Shown here: one piece after another, positions 12,181 through 24,629 of the stretch
How the letters are laid out: every line of letters begins with the position of its first letter
Position numbering within the stretch: the first letter of the stretch is position 1
From: Dipetalonema caudispina
Taxonomy: Eukaryota > Nematoda > Chromadorea > Rhabditida > Onchocercidae
DNA length: 55,882 bases
Direction: 5' to 3'
NCBI GenBank assembly: GCA_013365325.1
Contig: JABVXV010000378.1
Span: forward strand, 1-55,882
Program-made: the position numbers and the translations under genes
The notes under the pieces: generated by a model
Told to the model about the DNA's origin: nothing
Database searches by the model: none
The model's input: only the letters and a program-made list of their open reading frames with translations

Positions 12181-14041
12181 GTCTTACGTTTTCGGTATTA
12201 TATTTGTCCCAGTTTCAGAATTCAAGAAATAAATTTAGCAGATGAAAGAAACTACACTGAAATCAAAATATTCTGTCGTACGCAAAGTTTTACAAAAAAG
12301 ACTCCACAAAGCGTCACCGTCAATTATAAAACGCATTGTTGATGCAAAAGGTGAAGAAAAAAACGTGAAAGAATTGCGAGATACTTCACGCATTAATCAC
12401 GTAATCTTGAACCATAAACATATCACTTAATGCAAAGTTCAATAATACTATCAGACAAATTTTCGTTGGTCAACAGTCTAGCCTTTGACAATTTTACAGT
12501 CTACAAAATAATCATTCATCTTTTAAGAATGTTTACAGCCTACAAATTTATTAATCCATTTGTAACTTCATTTCTACAACAACCTAAAAGTTTGAATTTC
12601 TCGTAAAGTACTATCGACGTTTTAGAACGTTACTTACAAATTAGGCCAAGTAATCTGCAAAATAACCAACAAAAATCTACAATATTAACTCAAAATGTGA
12701 TAATGCAATTGGAAAAATTTGTCAGCTCCGAAAATGTAACTAAAACAAAAAGAGGAAAAAATCAATAAACTCTCATTCCCTAACAAAACATTTCTCTCAG
12801 AATTTGTAATATTCACCGCGGGAATACACCCGCCGAGAAAAACCAAAGCCATCAGAGAACACACCATCACACCAACAATTAGCACTATAAAAAAAATGCC
12901 CCGGTAAATTGCGTCTCGGCCATACCTAACCCTCACTAAAATACGGTCCGGCCCAGGGATTATGAAATCAATGAAATTTTTGAGATTTTACGGGATGGAT
13001 GTGCACACAATCTATACATATTTTATTTGAAAATTCAATTTTTAATGAATTTTAATTGAATGAAAATCATTTCTTTTCAATTTTCCAAAATTTCTCATTA
13101 ATAATTTCTGTTTTTTGATTTTATTAAAAAAAAAGAAAAAAAAAAACATTCCATAAGTAGAAGATTACAAGCATTACCTTATTCTGTAACAAAAATTTTC
13201 CACTTATAATTTTCTCTTTTTAATTTTACTAAAAAAAAAATTCCATAAATACAAAATTACAAGAAATATTTTCAATATGATACACAATATTATGCTCTAA
13301 TAGCATTACTCGAGGATGATAGAAATTTTACATGTAAAAAAAAGTGGTAAGATTAGATAAAAGTTGAGCGTAAATTTTCCACAAAAGTAGTGACATTTCA
13401 AAAAATTTGACATCCTAAACCATCCAAAAATGTGAAACAAACAAAATGGAAGAGTTAATTTGATGAATAATTAACAAATAGTAGCAACTTAAGCACAAAC
13501 CTATCTCAAAATAATTTTGATATATTTGCGAATTTCCATTTCTTCATTCCGCTAAATGTCGTCATAATCTTTCCAAGTAATTCAATATGATTTTGCAACA
13601 ATGTTTATCCTTTTTTCCACTCTCAATCTCTGTTATCTTATAGTAGCGTTATCTTTTCATTATTTTCTCAATCTCTAATGATATTGCATAATTCATAATA
13701 ATTATTGTTATTCCTTTTTTTTTTCCTTTCTTTCTTCCAATCTTAATTGTCAATTGGTCTGTTAGCTTTAGATTTTAAAAGTTATTTGTAAATTTAGTAC
13801 ATCAGAATTAAGATTAAATGACATTAATAACAATAAATTGTCAATTATTTGTTCTTATTCAGTCGAAATTAATTGCATTTAGATTGAATTTCAACAAATT
13901 TTTATCATTTTATTTTATTATAATTAGGATTGATCAAATTTCGGTATTTCTTCGTTTCGATCGAATTATACGAATTATCATATCTGGTGTTATCGGAACA
14001 TTCATTATTGATTGGAAATGAAACCGATCGGAAATTGCTAG
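12181..14041. other. Divergent intergenic region between eIF4A3 and the 14042 gene
   Basis: Shared upstream region of two divergent genes, presumably holding both promoters. A plus-strand frame opens at ATG 12242, only 61 bases from the eIF4A3 start, and runs 62 codons (basic, helix-like, not recognised). It could be a real short or first exon but I would not call it. A GC-richer island at about 12770-12960 is listed separately. The remainder is ordinary AT-rich sequence with A and T runs. Confidence 0.5.
12829..12927 (-). other. Coding-like GC-rich island with a predicted transmembrane segment (possible exon)
   Basis: On the minus strand a TTTTAG acceptor is followed by an open frame. It encodes a basic stretch (RYGRDAIYRG), then a strongly hydrophobic segment (IFFIVLIVGVMVCSLMALVF), and then meets a possible GG|GTGTAT donor. 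The local base composition is clearly richer in G and C than the flanks. The frame continues open to 12685 if not spliced. No start codon, partner exon or family could be assigned. It may be one exon of an unrecognised membrane-protein gene, or chance. Confidence 0.25.
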
Positions 14042-14960
14042 ATGGATACACCTCCTAAATGGGAAGGAATGATAAAAACAGAAGTGGACGAGGATTATGT
14101 TAAAACTTTGGGTAAATCATTTTTTGAAACATTTTTTTTCATTGCATATCAAGTTCCGTAAAGTTAAACATTACGTAAATTACTTGCAGAAAATAAATTG
14201 CGAAAGTTACGGAAAGACGGAACACAGTTGAACTCTAAAGATATATTGAATGATTTGAAAAATTATCGAGAGGATAAGGTTAGTGTCCTTTGACTGTAAC
14301 ACATTTTATGTTTCAAAATTCTAGTTTTCTTGAACAAAGACTTCCCAAAATTTTAACATTTTCATTGTGACAGAGATTAAGTGTATCAAAATAGTAAGGA
14401 CAGAACTGCAGAGCAGCTGTAATTCAACTTAAAGTTATGATTAAGTAAGACGAAAGCGAGACGGTTGTACTAATTGAAAATACGAGATTGTAAAGTTAGA
14501 TGCAGTTGAAAAAAAATCTGTGCTCAAGTATCTGTCTTCAAATAAAACATCCCAAATTAAGGTGGTGGAAGAAAATTAAATGATTCGAAGTGAAATGAGT
14601 ATAAATGACTGCTTACCTTTACTTAATTTTCTTTTTATCCTCTTTTTAATTTTTCAGCTTTTTCGTTTGTTGACGAAATCGGATCATTGTTTCGAGGACA
14701 ACTTTACTGATCAGCCAGTTGTAGTTTCATATTTGCGACGCAAATTGGCACCACAAACGGTCGCTGTATATTTGAGTGAACTTTCTGCTTTACTTGAGGC
14801 CGATCAAGTAGCATTACAGAATTTGGAATTAAATGAAGAAGTAATTTCAGCAAAGACATCGACCCGAAATACAACCGAAGAATCCAAGACGGTCATTTTC
14901 ATCTCAAAAATTAAACTTGCAGAGTTAACCAAGTTTTTCGATGAGTTTTTTGAAAAGTAG
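14042..14960 (+). CDS. Unrecognised small charged helical protein, upstream neighbour of kaptin
   Basis: 153 aa from three exons: 14042-14111, 14190-14278, 14658-14960. Both introns are in phase with GT-AG ends (GGTAAAT...TTGCAG, GTTAGTG...TTTCAG). The start ATG directly follows an AG (TTGCTAG|ATG), possibly a trans-splice acceptor. Residues 1-53 are highly charged and lysine-rich (ENKLRKLRKDG, ILNDLKNYRED). Residues ~54-115 are amphipathic-helix-like (VVVSYLRRKLAPQTVAVYLS, ALLEADQVALQ). A Ser/Thr-rich linker follows, and the protein ends in a short helix (LAELTKFFDEFFEK). There is no signal peptide, membrane segment or catalytic motif. I do not recognise the family; a nuclear or cytosolic subunit of a complex would fit the composition but is a guess. 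It lies 315 bp upstream of kaptin on the same strand, a spacing compatible with a nematode operon. Confidence 0.75.
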
Positions 14961-15275
14961 CACTGCAACATATTATTCCTAAATGCTACCAAAAATTCAA
15001 GATGAATACTTTTAATTAAGAAAATTGGATTTCCGGTAATTTTCGATATTTCGATATTTTTTTGCTAAATACGACATTTGTCGCACTTTTAGAATACATA
15101 TTATCTGTTAACACTTTCATCTGCATGTATTTCAGTGATTGCGTTTCATGAAGAAACGGACTGTTTTGAATCTCTATAAGTACTGAATTTTCAAATCTAA
15201 AGAAATAAAATTTCAGGTTACTTACCAAGAAAAATGTCATTTAAAAAGACAGGGAAAAGTGGATAAGCAATAAAA
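14961..15275 (+). promoter_or_regulatory. Intercistronic region with candidate trans-splice acceptor for kaptin
   Basis: These 315 bp separate the two plus-strand genes. ATTTCAG ending at 15216 is a good acceptor, 59 bases before the kaptin ATG, with no matching donor evident. It could therefore receive a spliced leader. AATAAA lies immediately upstream of it. Operon status is an inference. Confidence 0.4.
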
Positions 15276-17611
15276 ATGAACTGGAAGGAGCGGAACTTTA
15301 TCCCTGTTCCATATTGCAACACATATAGTTTACATCAATTGTCAGGTGATTAGAAGCAGTACTAGTGGATTTTTTGTTTTTTCTTTTTTGAATTATAAGC
15401 AAATTGCAAATTTTCAAAAGAACTTTAATGGTCAGGAATTGTCTGTACATTTAACATAGCATGTTATCTTTCTACTATGATGCGAACTTTTTTATAATGA
15501 GCCTTACAATGTAAACTCTGAAATAATTATTTTGTCGAATCGGTTCAAGGTCAGACCACTGATGTTTTCGTTTGCTTATGGCCGGGAATTTTTCAGATCA
15601 TAGCGTTATCTGTGTTACATTATCTGGAAAGGTACACTGGTCGAATGACACAGAACCAACAGATTTGGTTATATTGTTAAACGAAAGTCTGGATAATAAT
15701 GAAAATTTGGAGATTGTCGCATCCGATTGTACAAAACAAAGTGGAAGTAATGATGTAGCGGTCCTTGTTACATGGTTTGTTTTTCTTTCAATTCTCAATA
15801 TTTTTAGGTTATTTAGTATAAATACTGCATTTTTTGTCCCTTAATGTTTTTATATAAAAATTGAATTTTCTCAGTTGGGTATTGTTTGATCAGTTCTGGA
15901 TACCAAAGCGTTATTTTGCCACAATGTTCAAAGCAACAGCCGATTATAAATTCATTTTAAGTGAGTTATCCATTACAAATCATATTTTATAATCTGATTC
16001 CTAAATTAGAAGGTTTCATGGATTCATTTCTTACTTTTATTTATTACTTCTAGATTTAAATTTCAAATCAAATAATTTAGAAGATTGACATTTTCCTGTC
16101 GATGTTTTTCGATTTACAGCCTTCTTTTGTTAACGTCTTTTTCCTCATACTTGAAATATATTAAAATACCGTATTTCATTGAATCACATTGTCAAGAAAC
16201 ACTCTCATTATGTGTAGTTATTGCTCCTTTTGAATATTTTTTTCTTTTTCAGGCTACAAACTGGAACTTGATAATGTCCCTTCATATACTCGAATAACAG
16301 CTGAGGCAGTCATTGCCAATAATCGCCATTGTTGGCTCATATTTACCGCCTCACGTGCTGCTCGCTTATTTGTTGTCCAGGTTTCAATTAATAAATTTTT
16401 GCTTATGCGATTTCCCAAAAACTATTTCCAGTTTTGTGAATTTTATCTAATGAAAGTTCAAATTTCAGCCCATATCACTTGCAGTTGAAGAGATCGATTC
16501 AATTGGTGATATCTATCCAGGACTTGACTTGGGCGATTTACCAGGTTCTGCCATTAGGTGAGTGTGTTATTTTCGACTTTTTAATAATAACGGTTTTATT
16601 ATTTGTAACGACAGTGATAATAGTAGTTATAAAAAGTAATATCGAGGATGTTATGTCGGGATTTAAGATCGTTATCATTTACAGATCAAATTGTCTTCAA
16701 ACATCGACATATCGGTGGTCTGTACTTGGTTTTGATACAGGTTATGTGATTGTGACCGCATTATCCATGAGAACAAATTTTATAGAGGATAGGTATTCAT
16801 TATTTATACTAATTTTTATACTAAACTTTTATTTATCTCTCGAATTTATCATCCCATTCGCAAGATTGATTTGATTTTTCTCTATTTACTATGGTGATTT
16901 TCAGAAGTAAATTGAAATTTTCTGGTGCCATATCGGTTTTGTTAATTTTACAACACGTTGGACGAGAGGATAAGATTTCTGTGCTAGTATCTTCAACGTT
17001 AGGACCAGCAGCCGTGTGGATGCTGTCTCTGTCTCCGGATAAAAGTCATTTTGAGTGGAAAAGGACAATAGTATTGGAGGATACACGTGGTCATGATGCT
17101 ATTGTATGTTCTGCATCCGGTCATCAGTTGATTGCCATTGGAACATATGGTGGAGTAAGTTTTGTTTTGTAATTTTGTGCAGTTTTTTTTTTACAAGTAC
17201 TTATGATTGGATTAATCTCTTAGAAAAATTAAATAATGGCTTAGATCAAAATGATTTCTGATTTTGCTTCCAGCAATTTAATGAATTATACATAACTTTG
17301 ATGAATACTACGATAGTCCACCATTTGCACATCATTACCTACTTTTAATAATTTAAAATTGATCGTATTTTTGATGTCTTTATGGCACCCATTTCATTTT
17401 CAAACCATTGTATTAGTTATTAACTTCAATTCAGGTCATTTTGATATATAAACGGACGGATCTCTTATCCGATGACCATTATGCAGCTCCCTGCTCAGTT
17501 ATTGAAATGCATGTGTCGGTGATATCAATGATTTTTCTCGAGGATGATATGTTAGCAGTTTTAACAACCAGTGGTTTGCATATTGTTGAATGCCATCGGT
17601 CATACTGTTGA
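15276..17611 (+). CDS. KPTN: Kaptin homologue, KICSTOR complex subunit
   Basis: Kaptin is a WD/beta-propeller-like protein. In mammals it belongs to KICSTOR (KPTN, ITFG2, C12orf66, SZT2), which tethers GATOR1 to lysosomes and restrains mTORC1 when nutrients are low. 361 aa, eight exons: 15276-15345, 15597-15774, 15875-15960, 16253-16380, 16469-16557, 16685-16792, 16905-17154, 17435-17611; all phases close. Similarity to human kaptin as I remember it is collinear. ERNFIPVPYCNTYSL corresponds to human EDSFTRFSSQSNVYGL, CVTLSGKV to AATLKGKV, and WSVLGFDTGYV (195-205) to LSALGCQSGYV. ISVLVSSTLGPAAVW (244-258) corresponds to YSVLVASMLEPAVVY, IAIGTYGG to VLVATYGQ, and MLAVLTTSGLHIV to ELAVVSLKGVHIL. 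The human C-terminal helix after HIL is missing; the frame stops 7 codons after HIV within an imperfect local duplication. Human length is 436 aa; part of the difference is this tail and shorter loops. Function in this species is inferred. Confidence 0.85.
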
Positions 17612-17623
17612 GTGCATCGGTCA
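17585..17623 (+). repeat. Imperfect local tandem duplication across the kaptin stop codon
   Basis: GTTGAATGCCATCGGTCA (17585-17602) is followed at 17607-17623 by GTTGAGTGCATCGGTCA, which differs by one substitution and one missing base. The frame through the first copy reaches the TGA at 17609-17611 inside the second copy. Confidence 0.75.
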
Positions 17624-20410
17624 GAACGATAAATTTACCATTGCTTATTGATTCTTGCTACTTCATTTGCTGTATCCCTCTTGTCCTGGTAGTTGTCGAT
17701 TTAATTGATTTCCCGGAGTAATTCTGCAAAATAATGATCGTCACATCATCTTCTAGTTATCCTGAAGTGTATCCGGGAAGTTAACGACTTCTAATTATTC
17801 AAAACTTCCAAAGTGTTTCAAGTTTCTTTTTGTTGTTTATTATTATTGTTTATTGTTTATAATCCCAGAAATCCTACCAATTTCATTAATTTCTGTAATG
17901 TAATATTCTTGCTCCAGCCGACTTTGTAATTTTGATTCAGTACTTGGCAAGACACCTTACATGACGTTACGTAATCTAATAAATTTTATATATTTGAATT
18001 TCTTTGCTGACAGATTTGTGCACCATATTAAAACCTTGAAAAGTCGAAAAATCAAAGCAAATCACGAAGCTTAAATTTGAAAAAAAGGAAACGAAATTCT
18101 GAAAATTCAACAATCCAATGACATTTAACAGCTATATCGGTGCTGACTTCTTTTTCCTCAGCTTCTCATTTTTTGCTAATTTATTGGATAAACTATTATT
18201 GATATGTTAGTAATGCAAAATAATGTTCCTCCAGATTTTATCATGCAACTATCACCGAAGAAGAACAGATATCGTAAGAGATCGGAGGAGTAAATCTCAT
18301 TCATAATCGGCGGAATAGCCTGATTCTCTAAATATGCATAATATGGATTAATTGTCTGGGTAGCTTTACAATAGTGTAATCATTTCGATAATCTAAAACT
18401 TATAACAGTCATTGGAAATTTTGTCAAATTTCAAAAATACAAAATTCAAATGTTATTAAATTACAGTAGCATCAACATTACTGCAAGAGATGATATAAAT
18501 TGTTAGAATTTTAAATGGGAATATAGAAGTTGAAAAAAAAAAACAAGATAGTGTAGAGGGAATAAAATTACTTTGTAAAATTTTTAAATTAGGATAGTTT
18601 ATCTTTAAATTATCAGTGATAAAATACTTCTGATTTCTTATAATTTTCATTAACGACGCTGATGATACTAACTTGTTTTATTTATTTTCCAAATGATATT
18701 TTAAATTTAATTACAGCGTAGATTTGTAATTTATTTATGCTCAAATAAAATGATTTAACTAACATTTACTTCCATTGTTTATGAATAAATAAAGTTGAAA
18801 TTTTATGACGTGAAAGGAATGAGATATAATTGTGCTATTTTAAAAAATAATGCATTTTCATTAAAATTTATTTTTATTTCTTGTTTTAATTTCTATTTCA
18901 ATTTCAAATTTAACTTTAACTTGCACTACTTTATGAACTAAAAAATTGAAGTGCGGGTTTTAACAAAAAATTTTTTCGCAACTCGTTTCACCTAATAGGA
19001 ATTTAGAAATTTGCATTCTTCTACTAATATCATTTATGAAAATAACAAAATAAAAAAGAAAATAAATTTTGAAGACAATTTTTAATAAGAAATTTGTTAA
19101 ATTTACTATGACATAAAGTAAAATATCGTCAAACATTAAAAACTAACAATAAATGCAGAAAGAATATAATGAAAGATTTGCCGGATTCTATATCATTAGC
19201 CATTTCTAATACTAATTAAAATTAGAGGCATATGCATGAGAATTTTATAATTTCACATAATTAGAATTGGAAATCCTTCATGAGAGTTAATATTGGATTC
19301 GCTTTAAAAATTTGAACTTAATAATATTTACTTCATTAATCCTTAAATGAAATTGCAGTTGGTAAATGATCTATTGTATTTCTTAATTTTTTTTTGTTTA
19401 TTTTTGCATAAATTTGAGTCTTTTGCCTTTTCAGGATTATTTATTCTTTTCAAGCAATTTTTCTTTCCCTTTTTTTCTTCTTTAATTTTAAATAAAACGG
19501 ATATGAATGAGGAAAGTTAGTGAAAAAAGAAAATATCGTCAGGATTTTTTAAATGATAAATTAAACTAAATACTGCTACAACACGATAAAAATAACGAAA
19601 AATTAGGAAGTGAAAAAGTGGAGAGGATGGAAATACTTCCGATTTCCATCTTTCCTGATATTTCGAAGATATCAGATTTTACATTCCTTTTTCCTTTATT
19701 TGAAATCCATTTGGGAGATTTTATTTTCCGTAAAAGCTTCTCTCATTTTCTTTTGCTTTTGTTGAGAAAAAATGAGATGACAAAAATGGATTTGAGCTTT
19801 TTTTTTATTTGTAAACCAATCAAAGAAACAAAATTTGGTACGAGAAAATGGGAAGGATTTAAAGGAAGAAATTGAAAAATTGAAATTTTAAAATAGATAT
19901 TTATTTGTATAAAAGTAACGATATATTGAACAAAAGGAAATTACTACATCGATAATTTCAAGTATTGATAGTTTCAAACCCTTAAAATAATATTCGAATC
20001 CCAACATTCATATGTTATCATAAATCTAATTCTTTTTCCCATTTTTTACAAATTTTTTCGGTTGGACGTTAAATTTTTGCAATAGTTTGACTAATTTTAA
20101 TTATAATTAGTAAAAGATTAAAATTTGCAACATCAATGTACTCGTTTGAAACAATACTTATATAATTGTTTATAATTTAGAATTTCAGTTTCATAATTTC
20201 GTTATTGCTATAATAGTTATCATTCCGGAAATGAATGACCAATGTGAATTTTTCGGAAACAATTGGAAATTTGCATTTGCTATTATTTAACATTAAAGCT
20301 ATAAAATATTTTTCACGTATGCAACTCCGATAATTTAATTTTGATGAAAAATGATGGATAATGTAATTCTTACTTTTAAACATTTAACAAAAAGCTTTTT
20401 AATTCAATGG

Positions 20411-20441
<31 letters not shown>

Positions 20442-23400
20442 CGGAACATATTAAAATAGTTTGAAGATAACTCCAAATGATGAAATGTCTATCATTAGCA
20501 ATTAAGTCATTTAAAATTTTCTAAAATTACTCATTATCACGAAATCTATTCCAATCATTGAAACAAACTTTCTTTTTTTCTCCTTCCCTTTCTCTCTCTG
20601 TCTTCCTCTTATTTACATTTCGGAAATATCGTTAAGTCTAATGAACTATATTACGTCATTTGCAACATAATTCGTTTGGAATGTAATTTCATTTTCAAAT
20701 AAAAAAAAAAAAAAAAAAGAAGAGAAGAAAAGAAAAGAAAGAATACGATGGAAAGGAAAAATGGGTAACTTACGAATTCAAATTGGTTTTTTATTTCTTT
20801 TTGTTTCAAATAAATTTCTTTTTTCAATTTTCCAATATTTGAAAATTTGTAAAATCTAAATCAAATTATCTTGAATTGATGATATAATTTGATTGAGATT
20901 TAGGATTAAGAGAAGATTGAAGGCATATATCTTCGGAATATGTTTTAAGATCATACGGAAAGATATACATAATTGTTTATTATCTTATTTAATGCTATTT
21001 AATGAAAATATTCATAATTGAAACGAATTAGGTAAATTAATGAGAATGTTTGGTTGCTATTGGAATGAAATACTTCCAAGATTTTATTTAATATTTAATT
21101 GTAAGATTAAGAAATTATAGGAAGATAGGATAAATTTAATAATCGAATTGGAGGATAAAAAATATCGATTTTTTCCCTTAAAATTATCATCTCTATAAAT
21201 TTTCTCATTAATTTAATCAAAATTTGGCAATTTTTATTACGCTTCTTATTAACTTTTCAAGTTTCGCTGTAATTTTATTCAACTTTAGAATATAATTCAA
21301 TAAAATCTGCATAGTTGAAAAAAGCGAAAAATATAAAGAAATCATAATTTGAAAAGATTTTTGTCATACATATTAAGATATGATTTCTCATATAAATTAT
21401 TTTCATATTTTGGTTTTTAATTTCCTTTATTTCCATTTCTTTCTTTTTTTTTAAAAAATTTAATGAAATTAATGATGATGCTATGCTAATGCTATTAACA
21501 ATTACATGCAATGCAAGCATTGAAATCATTCATCATAAAAACATTCAAATCATTCGTTTCGGAATAAGAATCTCTTCAAATGATGCAAATAAATGAAGAG
21601 AAAAAAAGGAATAGTTAATTAGCAAAAGTTTTATTTGTCGAAAGTTTAGAAAAATTTTTGAATAACTATCAAATTTGTTCTCTTTCTTGCTTTATTTGTC
21701 ACAGTTTTTTTTTATCGGTTATTACTGTCATTATCATAAAATATATTATCAGTCATTACTGTCATTATCATAAAATATATTATCAGTCATTACTGTCATT
21801 ATCATAAAATATATTATCAGTTATTACTGTCATTATCATAAAATATATTATCAGTTATTACTGTCATTATCATAAAATATATTATCAGTTATTACTGTCA
21901 TTATCATAAAATATATTATCAGTTATTACTGCCATTATCATAAAATATTATCATTTTATATGATAATATATATGTATATATCATAATGAATAACTATCAA
22001 GTTGAATTTATCTATAATTTTTTCGTTATCAAATATCAATATCACATTACATATATAAATATATACACAAATATCAGAGTCAACTGTTATTGTTTCCTTT
22101 TTATCATATCACTTGATATTTGCAATTTTTGTATTTTAAATGATTAATATCTATTATTTCTATCACTGACTTCAACTATAAATTTCAATACGATACTATT
22201 ATCAACATATAATATTGTTAAATAAATTACAAAAAATAGAATTTAAATTTTGCTCATGCAAAGTTGAAATTTTTGATATTATTTAAATTGCTCCTGCTAA
22301 AAATTATTTTCATTTCAAATTATTTATTAATAAAAATTACCGCAAATGCATTTGATTAATATTTTGCTGCATTCTTTTCCCTTTTTCCTTGTTCAAAATT
22401 ACAAATACACATACTAATTAATCGATACTAAAATGATAAATGATTATCTTCAATTTCTGATTTTCATTCTTCCCCAAAAGATTATACAATTTCTTTCCAA
22501 CCTAGGAAAATTTTTTGTACTAATTATTTTAATTCAATAAATGTAAATGTGCTGTAATTTTTGTTTGAACAAATGATCATTTATCAATAGCTTCATAGTC
22601 AACTTAATTAAATCTAACCAAAAAAGTCAAATTTTTTAATTAAATTTTCATGATACCATTTTGCTCTTTCCTTTCTTTAACAATTATGGATGTGATATTG
22701 TTAAATTTTCCTTTTTTTTTTTTCGTTTTTTGCTAATGAAATTGAAAGGGAAAATGTTCCCGAACAAACTTTGCAAGAATTTTAGAAAACAGCCAAGTTT
22801 TTATTTAATTACATAAGCAGAAAAATGTATTATTTTTTTGTTGTTTTAATGTTATAGTAAAACAAAATTTCGCTTGGAAAAATTTTAAGCCAAAATTTTT
22901 CAAAAAAAAAAATTGATCTGTCGACATAAATATTATTCATTGTTATCCTAGCAAAAAAAGTGTGGAAAACTAATTGTAATTTTAAAATATGTATGACCCA
23001 TTTTTGAAAACCATTCAAAAATTTGATGTTTAGTCAAAAATTAAACTAATTTTTTTCCTACCAAAATAATTTAAAAAAGTATGAGTTATACCAAAAATCA
23101 TTAAATTCATTGGAGAATAATGTGATGATAGAAGCCTGGCTTAATATTAGCTAGTGTTAATTAAAAACCAAGCTAATTGTTTTCAAAAAAGAAACTCAAT
23201 TTCAAATTTTCCTCTAAGCAACACTTAGTTGCATTATACTAAAAAAGATTTCGATGGATTTTTTTTCTCACAGAATTAAATAAAAATTAAATTTTCTTCG
23301 AAATTTTTTCTCATAAAAGTGTCAATAACATGTAAAATTGTATTCGAAAATTGTATTGTTTGCATACTTAATTTTTGTCTGAGACTAAGTTTGCATAAAT

Positions 23401-24629
23401 TATCATTCAAATTAACAATTCCTCTTTTTTTTCCTGTCAAAAAAAGTTCAATTTTTCTTTCGACAATTTTCCGTTTTCCGTTTTAATGCCTATTTTTCCG
23501 AAATGACATTGGTATATTTTAAGATTGAAAGGTTAATTCAACCGGAAAACAATATCTATCTGTTTAGTAATTCATTAAACATTCAAAGGAAAAATTTTTG
23601 AACTTTTTAATTTCTCTAAAAATTTCCTGCAAAATCTTTACGAACTTGTTCCAATTAATTTTATATAATATCATAACTGATCTTTAATATTGTTGAATTT
23701 TAGGTAACAGACACATATAACATTGTACTGCAAATTGGAAAATTTTGAAGTAGCTTAGAAAGATTTTTCCCATTTCTTCCAACTTTTTTTTCATCTCTTT
23801 TTTCTCATCTAAAATATAATATAGTTTATATTCGAACTATAAACAGTGAAATATGTAATCAGCGAAATTGAAAAAGGAAAAAGTGAAAGTGAAAAAAATT
23901 TATATCAAACAATTTTCCCTTAATACCTTGCAATGTATAGAAATGATTGATTTAATTTAGTAATAATTATCAAATTTAATTGAAATTGGAGGTAAAAAAC
24001 TGCTAATTAATGTTTTTTTCATTTATCAACAAATGAAGTATATTGCACTATGAAATGAAATGTAATTTTATGGCAAGCTCAGATTTATTAATCAAGTTAA
24101 AAGAAATAAATTTGAACATAGAAATTTTAGAAAAATACTTCTATATTAGCAAAATAAAAAACTCTCCCAAACTTATTTTATTATTGAAACAATTACAAGC
24201 AAATACTCTGTTTGACGCTAATATCAATTATTAAGTTGCTAATTTTTTCATTAATTACGAGCAAATAATTTATTACGAAGTAATTTTTAATAATGACAAC
24301 ACAAACTTTCTTTGAATAACAAAAGAAGACGAGAAGTGATAAGACGAATAATGCAAACAACTTAATAAACAATCTGAATAACTTTTAATCATCATTTTAA
24401 TTCTAATTTTGATTTATCGCTATAGGACAAATTATGAATTATTGTTAAAAATGAACAAATTAATAATGATAATAAGCAAAAATTTGAATCGTATTCGTAA
24501 AGAAAAATTTAAAAAGAAATAATTTCAAGCGAGAAAAGGAAAATTTTTTCATTTCTTTTTTTTTTTTGTTTTTTGATAATTTATTTTTCGAAAAATTTAT
24601 TTATTTGACTTCTTTTTTTACTTTTTGAT
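17612..24629. other. 7-kb gene-poor AT-rich region
   Basis: I find no exon with family resemblance between kaptin and the GPCR. Frames at 19618-19875 (plus), 20177-20383, 21275-21529 and 22830-23018 (minus) are low-complexity and lack splice context. Structured content is the 34-bp tandem repeat at 21721-21955, long A runs near 20409-20440 and 20700-20718, and T runs elsewhere. GPCR regulatory sequence or unseen small exons could be present. Confidence 0.6.
21721..21955. repeat. 34-bp minisatellite, seven copies
   Basis: Seven head-to-tail copies of a 34-bp unit start at 21721, 21755, 21789, 21823, 21857, 21891 and 21925. Each begins ATTACTGTCATTATCATAAA and continues into ATATATTATCAG. Variation is almost confined to one C/T position (AGTCATTACT in copies 2-3, AGTTATTACT in later ones), a single T-to-C change in copy 7, and a shortened final unit. 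The very high identity implies recent expansion. The unit contains stops in all frames I checked, so it is not coding. Confidence 0.95.

Noticed and set aside
12242..12430. 62-codon plus-strand frame divergent from eIF4A3
   Set aside because: Plausible composition and an AG just before the ATG, but no family match, no clear continuation, and it sits in the likely promoter.
12926..12941. TAACCCTCACTAAA, identical to the core of the phage T3 RNA polymerase promoter found in cloning vectors
   Set aside because: The bases on both sides do not match the promoter or any vector polylinker I know, so contamination is unlikely and the match is probably chance.
16479..16874. 131-codon plus-strand frame within the kaptin locus
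   Set aside because: Out-of-frame shadow crossing two kaptin exons and introns.
19618..19875. 85-codon plus-strand frame in the gene desert
   Set aside because: Phe/Lys-rich translation typical of T/A-rich DNA, no splice context or family.
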